Assembly: GCA_021029095.1 (NCBI GenBank)
Contig: JAJOHG010000063.1
Coordinates: 92,702 to 156,701, forward strand
Direction: 5' to 3'
Source: Phellopilus nigrolimitatus
Lineage: Eukaryota > Basidiomycota > Agaricomycetes > Hymenochaetales > Hymenochaetaceae
DNA length: 64,000 nt
Shown: positions 1-9,751 of the stretch, piece by piece
Layout of the letters: each line of letters opens with the position of its first letter
Numbering within the stretch: the stretch's first letter is position 1
Program-made: the position numbers and the translations under genes
Notes under the pieces: model-generated
Database searches by the model: none
The model's input: only the letters and a program-made list of their open reading frames with translations
Told to the model about the DNA's origin: nothing

Positions 1-2
1 TG

Positions 3-344
3 CACACCCCGCTGTAGAGGCGCGGGCTGAACAACGAACTCGACTGCAACGCGTGCGGATTGTACTGCAGATTGGTGTGTACAAAACGAAAATTGGCGCG
101 GTGATATCGAATTACTTATTTATTTTCTTTTTGCAGCATGAAAGGCCACGCCCCAAGTCCATGTGCAACCAGAATGGCGAGGGGCGGCGCCAAGCCGCCC
201 CGCGCAATGACAGCGCCGACTCGATGGGTGAGCCTGGTGAATAATCATCCTATATCATGGCCTTTGCTGACTCGTCCCGGGATGACCTAACTCAATGTTA
301 CAGCGCCCGTTGTACTACGGCGACAGCTCGGACCCGGCGCGTGC
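3..344 (+). pseudogene. GATA-type zinc-finger fragment with stop at the invariant Trp
   Basis: Frame 3 reads HTPL*RRGLNNELDCNACGLY and continues CRL. After a GT-AG intron (about 76-136) it continues HERPRPKSM. This is the second half of a GATA finger: TPLWRR, the CNAC knuckle and the basic RPxSM tail. The Trp of TPLW is a TAG codon. A second possible intron (about 227-300) leads to a short tail that stops at about position 344, where reductase sequence begins without a gap. The first Cys pair lies off the left edge. GATA fingers bind (A/T)GATA(A/G) DNA, but this copy cannot encode the finger and reads as a decayed, truncated relic. Identification rests on the knuckle and tail motifs only. Confidence 0.7.
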
Positions 345-825
345 GGAGGAGCAGCGTCGCGCTCTTCTACGAGGCGATCCTGGCGCAGAAGAAGACGCCG
401 GAGGAGCTCGCGAAGGTGCAAGTCTCGTGGGTTGACGTGCGCGACGTCTCGCTCGGCCACGTGCGCGCGCTCGAGGTGCCAGCGGCAGGCGGGCAGCCTT
501 CATCCTGTCCGCCGGCGCGTTCATCTGGCAGGACTGGTGTACGTTTTTTTTTTTTTTTTTCCGGTTTATCAATGCTCTTATTTTACCGTTACAATTCGGA
601 CTGATGCATTTGGCCTACAGTCGACGTTGCGAACGAGCTCAAGCTCCCAGGAGTTACCGTGCCCGTTGGCACGCCAGGCTCTGGGAAGAGCTTCAAATAC
701 GATTATTGGTACAACAATGCGAAGGCGAGAACAGTGTTCGAGATTGAGTTACCCGACTAGAAGACGACGGCATAGGACAGCATTGAGAACCTGAAGGTGC
801 ACGGGTTTGGATGAGCCAGATGAGC
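345..825 (+). pseudogene. GRE2-like reductase, 3' fragment (copy 1)
   Basis: This matches the last two exons of the intact reductase at 3681-4955. The frame SSVALFYEAILAQKKTPEE begins abruptly at the junction with the GATA relic. An intron with a T-rich stretch (donor at about 539) separates it from the last exon, ANELKLPGVTVPVG. Stops interrupt the end of the last exon (codons for Lys have become TAG). The catalytic and NADPH-binding exons are absent. At 809-825 the sequence passes into a carrier exon through a shared GATGAGCCAGATGAG stretch. Non-functional. Confidence 0.8.
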
Positions 826-1253
826 CACTCTCCGTGCCGCTTCTGGGCGTATGACGAGAGCAAGAAGATTGTCGGTGCCGGTGCGTCCTGTTTCATCTGG
901 AACGTGCAGTTACTTCGTACAACTTGAATAATGTCTTGTGCAAAAAAAAAAAAATAGGTCCCAATTCGCCTGTTTGGAAGCTGGCGCTGGCTGGTAGCAT
1001 GGGTGCGCTACAATGCGCCTCACTATGCCGATCGAGGGCTGAAACTTTGCCTTTTAGCTGGAGGTATTGCGGGCTTTGTCGGAAACCCGGGAGATAAGTG
1101 CATGGACCCGTTGCAAAGTGTTTTGCATAATTAAAAACCAGCTGGGCTTCAGAGATTATCATGATTCGCCTCAGATTCATATCGAGTATCTCTTAAATCA
1201 AACAACTCTCGTTCGATTTATAGGTTCACCTTCAAGACGACTTTGCGAAACCT
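809..1253 (+). pseudogene. DIC1-like carrier, internal exon fragments (copy 1)
   Basis: This matches exons 3 (end), 4, 5, the microexon and the start of exon 7 of the intact carrier at 15099-16668, but on the opposite strand. Readable pieces are RFWAYDESKKIVGAG, the SPAWK exon, GIAGFV-like sequence and a last piece around 1225-1253. The microexon donor is mutated (ATG followed by AT instead of GT), and the exon 5 donor is ATAAGT. It lacks exons 1-2 and 8-11, so it cannot make a carrier. It directly follows the reductase relic. Confidence 0.75.
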
Positions 1254-1434
1254 CATAAATATTTAATGTATTTGACAGCTCCAGACTTATCCTTTGTCCC
1301 ATGGTTGAATATCAGTACTGGATTTTGGGAATTTCGAGTGCAACAACAAAGCGGCGTGAATCTAAGTATATTGTGAAGCCCGTAGTAAACGCACAAAAAG
1401 ACGGCTGTATGCACGTCTGTGCAATAAATCTACG

Positions 1435-1848
1435 CTACGCCGAATAACGACCCATCCACAAATCTGGAATTCTCTTAAGAACGTTTTCTGCCTCTGCAGC
1501 GTCTTTAGCAATAATTGGCAGAATTCTGCTTAGGTAAAGTTTAAGCCATACTTCTTGTGAATCTGCAGAAGGGGCATCTTCGCGTGTCATGGCGTCATTG
1601 ACATTGGCGATTTGGGCCATTGTCGATGTCCCTTTATTGAGCTTGAGGGCGTTTTGGAATCTCACCGACTCAATATTGGCTTGAATGCGATTACCTGTTT
1701 TGAAAGATCCCCCCATATCTTTACATGGGTAGAATGTGGTGTTGACGCTCATTGCAACCAATATTCCTGCGGTTGCTTCATGTTCTGGTGTCTTGTACCC
1801 AGTGATAACAGTGACAGAATAAGCCTCGGGTTTGTTTTGAGATGTCAT
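1435..1848 (-). CDS. Family X small protein, copy X1 (137 aa), function unknown
   Basis: Start chosen at the ATG of MTSQ because all four copies share (K/N)FRM(A/T)SQ there and the preceding sequence is non-coding-like. The protein has a conserved core: GYKTPEH, GILVAM, N-T-FYPC, then K-GNRI-ANI-SV-F and a repeated Lys-rich stretch. The C-terminal third varies between copies. No signal peptide or membrane segment is evident, and I do not recognise the fold. Conserved flanks on both sides travel with the gene: about 170 bp downstream and about 200 bp upstream, including a GT-rich stretch that could hold a 5' intron. A divergent reading frame kept open next to decayed pseudogenes suggests selection. 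It could instead belong to a mobile unit. Confidence 0.55.
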   Translation of the reverse strand: MTSQNKPEAYSVTVITGYKTPEHEATAGILVAMSVNTTFYPCKDMGGSFKTGNRIQANIESVRFQNALKLNKGTSTMAQIANVNDAMTREDAPSADSQEVWLKLYLSRILPIIAKDAAEAENVLKRIPDLWMGRYSA

Positions 1849-2308
1849 TCTAAATTTCACAATCAGAGAGTTGAAACAATCAAGGCTGATATGTGTCTGT
1901 ATAATTTACCTTATGTTTTTGTGTGTGTTTCTGTTCTGACAACTGGAAGTCCGGTACAAATTTATAGTGCCTTGCTTTAATATTGCAGAATTCTGCCATT
2001 GTGTGACAAGTTAATTAATTTGTATGATGCTGTGGGTTGATTAAAATGTTTATTTTGCCATGTCATTGGCAATTTACCCAGTCGCCAAATGACACTTCCG
2101 ATGGTCTGAAATTCTGCGTGAGTTTATAATTTCTTACCATGAGGTTGCAGAGGATCACTGATGTGCTACGACTGCCCCTGTTTCTCTTTGGGGAAATTCT
2201 TATGAGTCAATAGGAGCTATTGTGAAGGGTGGGTCGATCACTTGTTCTGGGTTGTGGATATCGTATTTCTGACTGTTACAAAGGTTTCATGCACATTAAA
2301 GAAAGCAT

Positions 2309-2610
2309 AGCATCAGGAAAAACCAAAATGCTATATACTCAATTGAAAAGATATATGGTGATATATGGTGCTATATACTTTAAAACCAACACTATATAGC
2401 AAAATATGGAGTTTATTGCATATATAGTGATATCACCACTAGGATCAAATATATAGTGAAGATAGTGAGTGCTATCTAGTTTGGTCACAGTAATATATAT
2501 TACAATATAGCACAGGATTTTTTGTATATAGCAGTAAATAGTGCAATGTTTGGTATATACAGTATAACTCCTTTTCCTTGCTTCAAAATACGAGCAAAAT
2601 AATTTACAAG
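2309..2610. other. AT-rich tract with repeated ATATAG(T/C) words
   Basis: About 210 bp are strikingly AT-rich and contain many copies of TATATAG, GATATATGG and GTGATAT-type words in both orientations, with no coding frame. The tract lies exactly where duplication block P ends and the YTM1/HSP70 relic begins, so it may mark a breakpoint. Confidence 0.5.
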
Positions 2611-2649
2611 CCGTCCAACACCTCCGGGAATTGCCGAGCCGCGGGTGTC

Positions 2650-3085
2650 CTCACGCACGCACAGGCACTTCATACGACACGCTCGCCCGCGTTTGCGATG
2701 CGTCCCAGACGTGCACGCGATCCTGGGGTACGCCGCCCCAACCACGTCCATCTGCGCCAGGAGCGCTCGAGCCGCACGGTCGCGACGCTGCACCTACACA
2801 CCGTGCCGCTCTCCGCGGTCGCCGTGTCCGTGGTCGCCGTGTCCGTGGCCGGCGTGCACCTGCTCATGGCGGGCTGGGACGGGCTCGTCGGGCTCTGGGA
2901 CATCGCCGTGCCCTCGGTGGATGAGGTCGCCAACCCCGGCCGTGAGGCGCGCGCGAAGCGGCACCGGGTAGACAGCACGGGCGGGTGGACGCGCCCCGGC
3001 GGCAGGCGCCGCTCGCGGTGCTGAAGAGCCACACGGAACGGGTGACGGGCACGGTTTTCGGCGCGGACGGCGTACAGCTGTACGA
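2650..3085 (+). pseudogene. YTM1: YTM1/WDR12-like WD40 fragment
   Basis: Readable pieces in shifting frames are SYDTLARVCDAS (a WD repeat end with W replaced by C), SSRTVATLHLHTVPLSAVAV, then LLMAGWDGLVGLWDIAVPS, a KRHRVD linker and [14 protein letters not shown]. That order fits the middle of the WD40 ribosome-biogenesis protein Ytm1. A 15-bp unit coding VAVSV is tandemly duplicated. Frameshifts separate the pieces and there is no N- or C-terminal part. The sequence then fuses to HSP70. Confidence 0.65.
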
Positions 3086-3540
3086 CCGTGTGGAGATTAT
3101 TGCAAACGACCAGGGCAACCGCACCACGCCGTCGTATGTCTCCTTCTCCGACCAGGAGCGCCTCATCGGTGATGCCGCCAAGAACCAGATCGCCATGAAC
3201 CCCGTCAACACCGTCTTCGATGCGAAGCGCCTCATGGGCCTCCAGTTCGCGGACTCGGAGGTTCAGGCTGACATGAAGCATTTTTCCTTCACCATCGTCT
3301 CCAAGGGCGAGAAGCCCGTCATCCAAGTCGCGTACCGTGGCGAGACCAAGGAATTTGTGAGTTTTTTTTCTTCTTTCCTAATAATTGATTGTATCCATTG
3401 CATTCGGTACTGACGAGTTGCTTCTGCGTAGATGCCTGAGGAGATCTCTTCTACGGTCCTCACCAAGACGAAGGAGACCGCTGAGTCTTACCTCGGCACA
3501 ACCGTTAAGGATGCCATTGTCACTGTCCCGGCGTACTAGA
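3086..3540 (+). pseudogene. HSP70 ATPase-domain fragment fused to the YTM1 relic
   Basis: The sequence reads [20 protein letters not shown] and [20 protein letters not shown], then [15 protein letters not shown]. After a GT-AG intron (about 3357-3431) it reads [20 protein letters not shown] and stops at VPAY. These are the first ~150 residues of a cytosolic HSP70 without its N-terminal phosphate-binding start. The frame runs on from the YTM1 piece, so a chimeric reading frame exists, but more than three quarters of HSP70 is missing. It ends at TAG exactly where a repeat shared with two other loci begins. Confidence 0.85.
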
Positions 3541-3672
3541 ACGTAGGTAGCATCATCTCCAGTGTCCTGTGCCTTAGCTATTTCACCAATGGACATAGAA
3601 TACATCTGATTGTAGTACTACCAAGGACCTTTTGTCAACTAAATCTGCCAACATTGAACAACATTTTCTCAT
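3538..3672 (+). repeat. Dispersed repeat R2, copy 1
   Basis: Starts TAGAACGTAGGTAGCATCAT and includes a CTTTTGTCAAC stretch. Two further copies lie at about 7934-8050 and 14386-14510. Here it abuts the truncated HSP70 and supplies its stop codon. Confidence 0.7.
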
Positions 3673-3680
3673 CTGGCTCA

Positions 3681-4955
3681 TCACCATCCGTGCGCCTTCA
3701 GGTTCTCAATGCTGTCCTTTGCCGTCGTCTTCTTGTCGCGGAACTCAATCCCGAGTACCGTTCTCGCCTTCGCGTTGTTGTACCAATAATCGTATTTGAA
3801 GCTCTTCCCAGCGCCTGGCGTGCCAGCGGGCACGGTAACTCCTGGGAGCTTGAGCTCGTTCGCAGCGTCGACTGTTAGCCAAATGCGTCAGTCCGAACTG
3901 TAACGGTAAGAACATGGTTAAACCGAAAGGAAACGTACACCAGTCCTGCCAGATGAACGCGCCGGCGGACAGGATGAAGCGCTGCCCGCCTGCCGCGGGC
4001 ACCTCGAGCGCGCGCACATGGCCGAGCGAGACGTCGCGCACGTCGACCCACGAGCCCTGGAAACTTGCGAGCTGCTCCGGCGTCTTCTTCTGCGTCAGGA
4101 TCGCCTCGTAGAAGAGCGCGACACTGCTGTTGAGCGCGGTAGGCGAGGCGACTTCGTGCAGGATCGGGCCGAAGACCTGGTAGACGGGATTAGAGGACTT
4201 GGAGAACAGTGGGAGGGTGAGGGACATACGAAGGGCGGGTTCAGCGCGACGAGGTCCCACGAGATCTCGGACTTGTGCTTCTCCGCGAAATCCCACGCGG
4301 CTGCATGCTCGTCAGCTTTCGGCCAGAGGGTATTTTACGAGGCGGACGCACCCTTCTCGGCGAGCGCCTTCGATGCGCGGTACTTGGCGGACTGCTCCGC
4401 GGCGCGGCCCCGCGCACGCACCTCGGCAGTGCTCTCCTCGTTCCATGTGTGCTCGTCGAGCTCCCCGCGGTCCGACGCATTCGCGACGGATGCGCACGAG
4501 GACAGCACCGCGATGCGCTGCAGCTGCGGGCCGCTGCCGTACGCGGGAGGTCCGGGTCAGTAGGGGACGAAAGACTGGTGGAGGGAACAGAGGAGGGCTT
4601 ACGCGTGCTTCAGTGCGGACTCGAGGATGCCGACTGTGCCCTTCACGGCGGGCTCGATGAGCTCGTTCGGGTCGTCCGCTTTGAAGTGGAACGGCGACGC
4701 GGTGTGCGCGATCGCGTCGACGCCCTGCACTGCCGCGTCGAACGCGCCCGGCTGCGTGATGTCCGGCACCTCCACGAGCTCGAGCTTGTCCGCATACGCC
4801 TTGAAGAGGTTGCGGATGTGCGCGGCCTTGCTCTCCGCGCGCACGGTTCCGCGCACGCTGTACCCGCGCTTGAGGAGGTCCTGCACGAGCCACACCGCGA
4901 TGAATCCGTTCGCGCCGGAGACGAGGACCTTGGCTGGGGCTGTGATGGCGGGCAT
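3681..4955 (-). CDS. GRE2-like NADPH-dependent aldehyde/ketone reductase (extended SDR), 344 aa
   Basis: Five exons: 4603-4955, 4352-4533, 4230-4300, 3939-4176 and 3681-3871. They sum to 345 codons with the stop. The N-terminus has the dinucleotide-binding motif SGANGFIA followed by WLVQDLLKRGY. D-x-I-x-HTASPFHF follows at about residues 80-90, and the catalytic SAKYRASKALAEK (Tyr-x3-Lys) at about 165-177. The conserved DVRDVSLGHV segment is in exon 4. This is the dihydroflavonol/cinnamoyl-CoA reductase-like subfamily that includes yeast Gre2 (methylglyoxal and ketone reduction, cytosolic). The substrate cannot be read from the sequence. Exon 4 must end at TGGT before gtacgt to keep frame. 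Two partial copies (345-825 and 9752-10740) show that this gene was duplicated. Only this copy is complete. Confidence 0.85.
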
Positions 4956-5920
4956 TTTTTCTTATTTCTTTCTTTCTTCGTGGGGGCTGTTGGAACTTTT
5001 TGAAGCGTGGAGTGTGGTCTTTTTATACAGAAAGACAAACAAACAAGGTGCTGAGAAATTCCAAAGAAATTAATAATAATGGCAGCATGAGTAAGAATAG
5101 AATCGATAACGAGGGTATGACGCAGCATAAAAGGATGCTTACCTTATATGGTAGTTCTATAGGTCCCGGGGCTCCGGACCGCGCAGTACCGAAGAGCGGA
5201 ACCGTTTTGTGGCTTCATCGCATTTAAGCATGAGTCAAGGCGCAAGAAAACGGTAAAGCAGATAGTCAACAGAAAGCACATATGTTAGTTTAGCATTTGA
5301 CAGATAGGCAGTTAGACTATCTCTTCACGGAAATGTCATCGTTTACTGGCATGCTGCTCTTTACTACATGAAAAAGCCCGAATCATGACACGTCAGAAAA
5401 GAAGAAAAACAGGAAAACGAGCTCCCAGAAGCAAAGATCTAAGCAGGGATTAATTATTAGAACTTACGCGCTGAGATTCTAGGGAGGAGTTCGAGTCAGC
5501 AAGGCCCGCGGAGCACGGACGACCTCGCCGTAGGTCTTTGTAAGTGGATGAATGGCATCGCAGATAAGATTCTTCGGATGAGACAGAGCTTAGAGAGCAA
5601 GCCGGAAGCTTTTTCATCACTGGCAGTGCGTGCAGCGCGGACAGAAGTCTCAACGAGGTCTCGGACGTATCTCTAGACGCCCGACTCGGAGGATCAAAAC
5701 ATACGCGCACTTAGTGAATTACAGAAGAGCGAGATCTCTCGCAGTAGATCGCCGTATTCGAGTGGATAGAATTTCCCCCAACGACGTGATATACTTATCG
5801 CGTCTCCAGGCCACATCTTAGGAGAGGTTGGTGCGGAAGACTAGGTTTAACTTTTAAAACAAGCTTGTGCCTTGAAACTAAAAGCCCCTTATATGCGATG
5901 TCAGACGATGACCAGCCGCC
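4956..5920. other. Gap without a supported gene
   Basis: Contains the immediate upstream region of the reductase (T/C-rich on its sense strand, no clear TATA). Beyond it I see no frame with family motifs, splice structure or codon bias. Homology to the carrier 3' flank begins at about 5921. Confidence 0.4.
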
Positions 5921-6225
5921 AGTCAGAGGTAGGCAGGGAGAGTCTGGAAGGGACTACTTGAGGCGCAGACACGCACAGGTTAAGTGTGAAAGAAAAAGAA
6001 AAGCACATCTATCGTACATACGTGTTTTAATCTCGGGCTATATACACGCTCTCGCACGAATTGGCAGTCGACCCGTCTCGAAGAAGAGCGAGGGGCAGAG
6101 AAATGGAGGGTTATTATAAGTCTCCGCGTATCCAGTCAACGGCGCGTTTGAGCTGCTCGAGGGTGAGGAAGATGAGGATCGTCGTCGGCTGCAGACGTGT
6201 CCATCTGTAAAGTGTCGCGCAAACA
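5921..6225 (-). pseudogene. DIC1-like carrier, last exon and 3' flank only (copy 2)
   Basis: 6114-6205 matches the final exon of the intact carrier (RLQPTTILIFLTLEQLKRAV region, stop at 6114-6116). The matching 3' flank runs left to about 5921. It ends within the preceding intron at about 6225, just before a foldback element. With one exon of eleven it is a stub. Confidence 0.75.
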
Positions 6226-6274
6226 GTAGTAGTGCCTTTATTTCAAAGTGCACTAAACTGCCGACATTGCGTGA

Positions 6275-6825
6275 ACATTGTTTAATTTGCTTTTCTTTCT
6301 TTCTTTGGAGCAAAGCCGCCTTTGCATTTCTCTTGAGCCCGCTCGGCTGCACGAGTTAGCTAACTCTGTTTAGGTAACTTGACAGTCGGGGATTGCTGCA
6401 CTGAGGCCAATCCGTTTTGTCACATAAATAGGGTCTTTCTGTACAGGGAATTTGTTTCAATGAAGTCGGCATGGTTGTGAGTACATAGGCTCGTTGTACA
6501 TGTACATAGATGTTTTCATCAAATGGGAGTCATCAGATCTATTGCTGCCCACTGCAGAGATGGCGATAGCAAGAGAAGCAGCCTTTCTACAGTACAATTG
6601 ACGGGCTTCTACATCTGCATGAACAGCTTTTGCTTTGCCAACTCATGGTGACATTATGTGACAAAACCCGGGCACGGATTAGCTTCAGTGCGGCAATCCC
6701 CGACTGTCAAGTTACCTAAACAGAATTAGCTAGCTCGTGCAGCCGAGCGGGGCCTAAGAGAAATGCAAAGATGACTTTGCGCCAAAGAAAGAAAGAAAAG
6801 CATTTAGCAAATTAGTTAACTTGCG
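6275..6825. mobile_element. Foldback/MITE-like element with ~150-bp inverted arms
   Basis: The arms at about 6275-6430 and 6650-6825 are near-perfect inverted copies. They share AAAGAAAGAAAGAAAAGC, a GCTCGGCTGCACGAG core, GACTGTCAAGTTACC and TATGTGACAAAAC in mirrored order, with small indels. The ~220-bp centre has no coding frame. No transposase is present, so it would be non-autonomous. The right arm merges with the upstream flank of family X2, so the outer ends and target duplication are unclear. Confidence 0.6.
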
Positions 6826-6991
6826 ACACAATGGCAAAATTCCGCAATGTTAAATATTCTGCAATGTTAAAGCAAGGCACTATAAATTTGTACAGGACTT
6901 CCAGTTGTCAGAACAGAAACACACACAAAAACATAAGGTAAATTGTACAGACACAGTCTTGGTTGTTTCAGCTCTGATTGTGAAATTCAGA

Positions 6992-7417
6992 ATGGCATCT
7001 CAAGACCTCCCTCGAAAAGACCACCCCTTGGCTTATTCTATCCACCTTGTCATAGGGTACAAGACACCAGAACGTGTTATAGACCTAGGAATATTGGTTG
7101 CAATGAGCCAAAACAGCATATTCTACCCATGTGAATCTGTGGGGGAATCCTACAAATTAGGTAATCGCATTGAAGCCAATATAAAGTCAGTGAGATACCA
7201 AAAAGCCGCCAAGATCAATCCAGAACTAGGAAAACTAAAACTTGACACGATCGTTCGTGTCCAAGAAGCCATAGCAGGTGGAAAACGTCCTATTGCGGAT
7301 ACACAAAGGGAATGGCTTAAAACTTACCTAACCAAAGTTAATTTCTGTTTTTTTATGGACGCTGAAAAGGTAAAAGAACGAGTTCACAGCGGTCTGACTC
7401 GATTCGATGAAAGGTAG
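6992..7417 (+). CDS. Family X small protein, copy X2 (141 aa), function unknown
   Basis: Start at the ATG of MASQ, as in its paralogues. The conserved core is present: GYKTPE, LGILVAM, FYPCES, YKLGNRIEANIKSV. This copy carries a few extra residues near the N-terminus (DLPRKDHP) and has its own C-terminal third (WLKTYLTKV, then Lys/Glu-rich). It faces away from X1, and both flanking segments are shared with X1 in inverted order. A possible 5' intron (gtaaat...tttcag) lies just upstream of the start. No signal peptide or membrane helix. The function is not recognisable from sequence. Confidence 0.55.
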   Translation: MASQDLPRKDHPLAYSIHLVIGYKTPERVIDLGILVAMSQNSIFYPCESVGESYKLGNRIEANIKSVRYQKAAKINPELGKLKLDTIVRVQEAIAGGKRPIADTQREWLKTYLTKVNFCFFMDAEKVKERVHSGLTRFDER

Positions 7418-8686
7418 ATTTACTGTACAGACGTGCATACAGCCGTCTTTTTGTGCGTTTACTACGGTTTCACAATATACTTAGATTCACACCGCTTTGT
7501 TGTCGCACTCGAAATTCCCAAATTCCAATGCTAGCATTCAACCATGGGACAAAGGATAAGTCTGGAGTTGTCAAATAAATTAAAGATCTATTGAGGTAAA
7601 ATAATGTGGATTGGTCAGTGGGACAGTGGCGGGGTGCTGCAGCTGCAGAGTAGACTCGCAATCACGTTCTTCTTTCTCTCGCGCATACAAGCACAGTCAA
7701 CCCTAAGGCCCGTCTCGCAGGTATTTGCTAACTTGTTTCAAGATCTGAAAGCTCTTCTCTAGTTCGTGTTTTGCGTACCGTCCAACGAGCCTTGAAATTC
7801 TGATGGATACAGATTGCCGCGGCAGCTCTTCAGCGACAGCTAATTATCTACAGCTTTCTCTTGTTTTGCCCACCCATCGGCAGGCCGTCGACTAGGAGAT
7901 AACGAATAATGAGGACAAATCCCGCCTTGCTCATAGAACGTAGGTAGCATCATATCCAGTGTCCTGTGCCTTCACCAATAGACATAGAATACTGCCAAGG
8001 TCCTTTTGTCAACCAAATCTGCCAATATTGAACGACATTTTCTCTTCTCTTTTTCTGACATCATCACCTCTCTTACACTGCGACCACGTCCTTTGTCTCT
8101 GCCACAGGAAAACTTATTTTGCAGTTGCCGCAAAGAGAATAGAAATGCTATCCAGCACCGTAACGAGGCTGAGATCCTCTAGCACTTCATGCATTCTTTA
8201 CTTTGCCTCGACGCCCTTGCAACCGTCGGAGGAATGGCACCTAGGGCCCAAATTGGACACTCACCAGGGCTTGCTCTCGCAGTTATTTAACAACCGAGCA
8301 ACATCGGTCCTTTCGCACACACCCTCCATACTAGCTTCATTTACTCGCAGTGCAAATGTAAATATCCTGCAATGTTACATCGAAACATCATAAATTCACA
8401 CAGGATCTCCAGTCACTAGATCTAAGCTGAGTATTATAGACGCAATGTCATTCTTGGTGTTAACTAACCCTAGCCGCCAGTCAGAAGTAGGCAGGGAGAG
8501 CCAGAAAGGGGCTACTCGAAGCGCGGACACGCACAACCAAAATCGTGGGCGAGACTACATACACAAGTTAAATGTGAAAGGGAAAGAAAGGCACATACAT
8601 ATCATAATCTCTGGTTATATACACGCTCTCGCACGAATCAGTCGACTCATCTCGGAGAAAAGCGAGGGGGAATGAGCGGAGGGTTA
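7418..8686. other. Duplicated intergenic sequence (block Q spacer) with R2 copy 2
   Basis: Matches about 13870-15090 nearly throughout. It includes the family X 3' flank (to about 7580), a CTGCAGCTGCAG tract and R2 copy 2 at about 7934-8050. No frame in it looks coding. Indels differ freely between the two copies, which argues against hidden genes. Confidence 0.6.
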
Positions 8687-9750
8687 TTATAAGTCCCCGC
8701 GTGTCCAGTCAACGGCGCGTTTGAGCTGCTCGAGGGTGAGGAAGACCAGGATCGTCGTCGGCTGCAGACGTGTCCATCTGTAAAATGCCGTGTAAATATA
8801 TTTCGGTGTGTGAGGAAGCTGTCGAGCGCAATGAGGGAGAGCTACGCACGCAGGCAGCCAGCCCTTGAACATGAAGAGCGGTCCTTCGTTCTTCAGCGAG
8901 TTCCGTATCACTTGCAGGGTGGAGTTCGAGCCGGTGCCGGACGCGTTCATGATTCGACTCTGAATGGACGTGTAAAAATATAAAAATAGGTATGTTAGGC
9001 ATGAAGTACAGGACAGAAGGCAGACTGCGCGCCGTGATGGTGTCCGCGGGCGAGCACACGGTCGTCGCGACGGTGCCGGCGGCGAAGCTCGCGGTGAAGT
9101 GGCAGTAGATGTTGTCGTTGAAGTACGGAGTCTTCAGCAACTCGGCTTTGAAGTAGTCGTACCTGCGTTAATTAGCCGTTAGACTATCTGTATCAAAGAA
9201 AGCTGCTGTGGAGAACGCACGGAGCGAGTTGAGACGCGTTCATCAGTATTGCACGGAATACATTTGGGGTGACCCCGCGAGCGAGAGAGGAGAGGCCTTC
9301 ATCGCGAACCATCTATAAACCGAACGTGATTAAGAAACAGCAAGTACATGGCAAAAAGAACAGATGAAAGCCAGAGCGCAGACAAGATATAGACGCACCC
9401 GGTAGAGTCCGTCAAAGCAGTTCTTGTAGTTTAGCCGTTTCTTCGGAGGGTTTGCAAAGTCGCCTTGAAGGCGAACCTAGACATTAAAGGAGATGTTTGA
9501 TTTGAGTGATACTCAGAATGAATCTTATGCGAACCATGATAATCTCTAAAGACAAGCATTTTAATAATAATAATGCAAAGCAAGTCACAACGAGTCCATA
9601 CACTTACCTCCCGGATTTCCCACAAAGCCCGTAATGTCCAGTTGCGTGACAAAGTTTCAGCCCTCGATCGCCAGTGTGTAGCGTACCCATGCTTCCAAGC
9701 AGGCGAATTGGGACCTAACACGAGATATTATTTAAGTTGTACGAACCGCG
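8687..9750 (-). pseudogene. DIC1-like carrier copy 3, 5'-truncated
   Basis: Carries exons 4-11 of the carrier in the same strand and order as the intact copy at 15099-16668. The pieces LKNEGPLFMFKGWLPAC and RLQPTTILVFLTLEQLKR are recognisable, and the 11-nt microexon with good splice sites is near 9537-9547. Exons 1-3 are missing, because the sequence passes straight into reductase at about 9752. Exon 9 has lost the VIK of the third carrier motif (TIT instead). It cannot make a full carrier. Confidence 0.75.
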
Positions 9751-9751
9751 T

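Larger units (their letters stand above)
345..2308 (+). repeat. Segmental duplication block P, copy 1
   Basis: The order reductase 3' end, carrier fragment (+), family X gene (-) and X upstream flank recurs in the same orientation at about 10320-12212. Similarity runs through the intergenic sequence, including the fusion point, and ends near the start of an AT-rich tract at about 2310. Confidence 0.8.

Noticed and set aside
541..558. Poly-T run as a possible frameshift site in the reductase relic
   Set aside because: It falls inside the intron that the intact copy also has at this position.
1410..1980. Plus-strand frame overlapping family X1
   Set aside because: The minus frame is conserved in four copies; the plus frame is not conserved in the others.
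2670..3326. 218-codon minus-strand open frame
   Set aside because: It is the antisense of the YTM1/HSP70 relic. The plus strand shows clear family motifs and an intron, so the minus frame is a GC-rich shadow.
4275..5003. Long plus-strand frame of 242 codons
   Set aside because: Antisense of the GRE2-like reductase; Arg-rich composition typical of GC-rich shadows and no start context or family.
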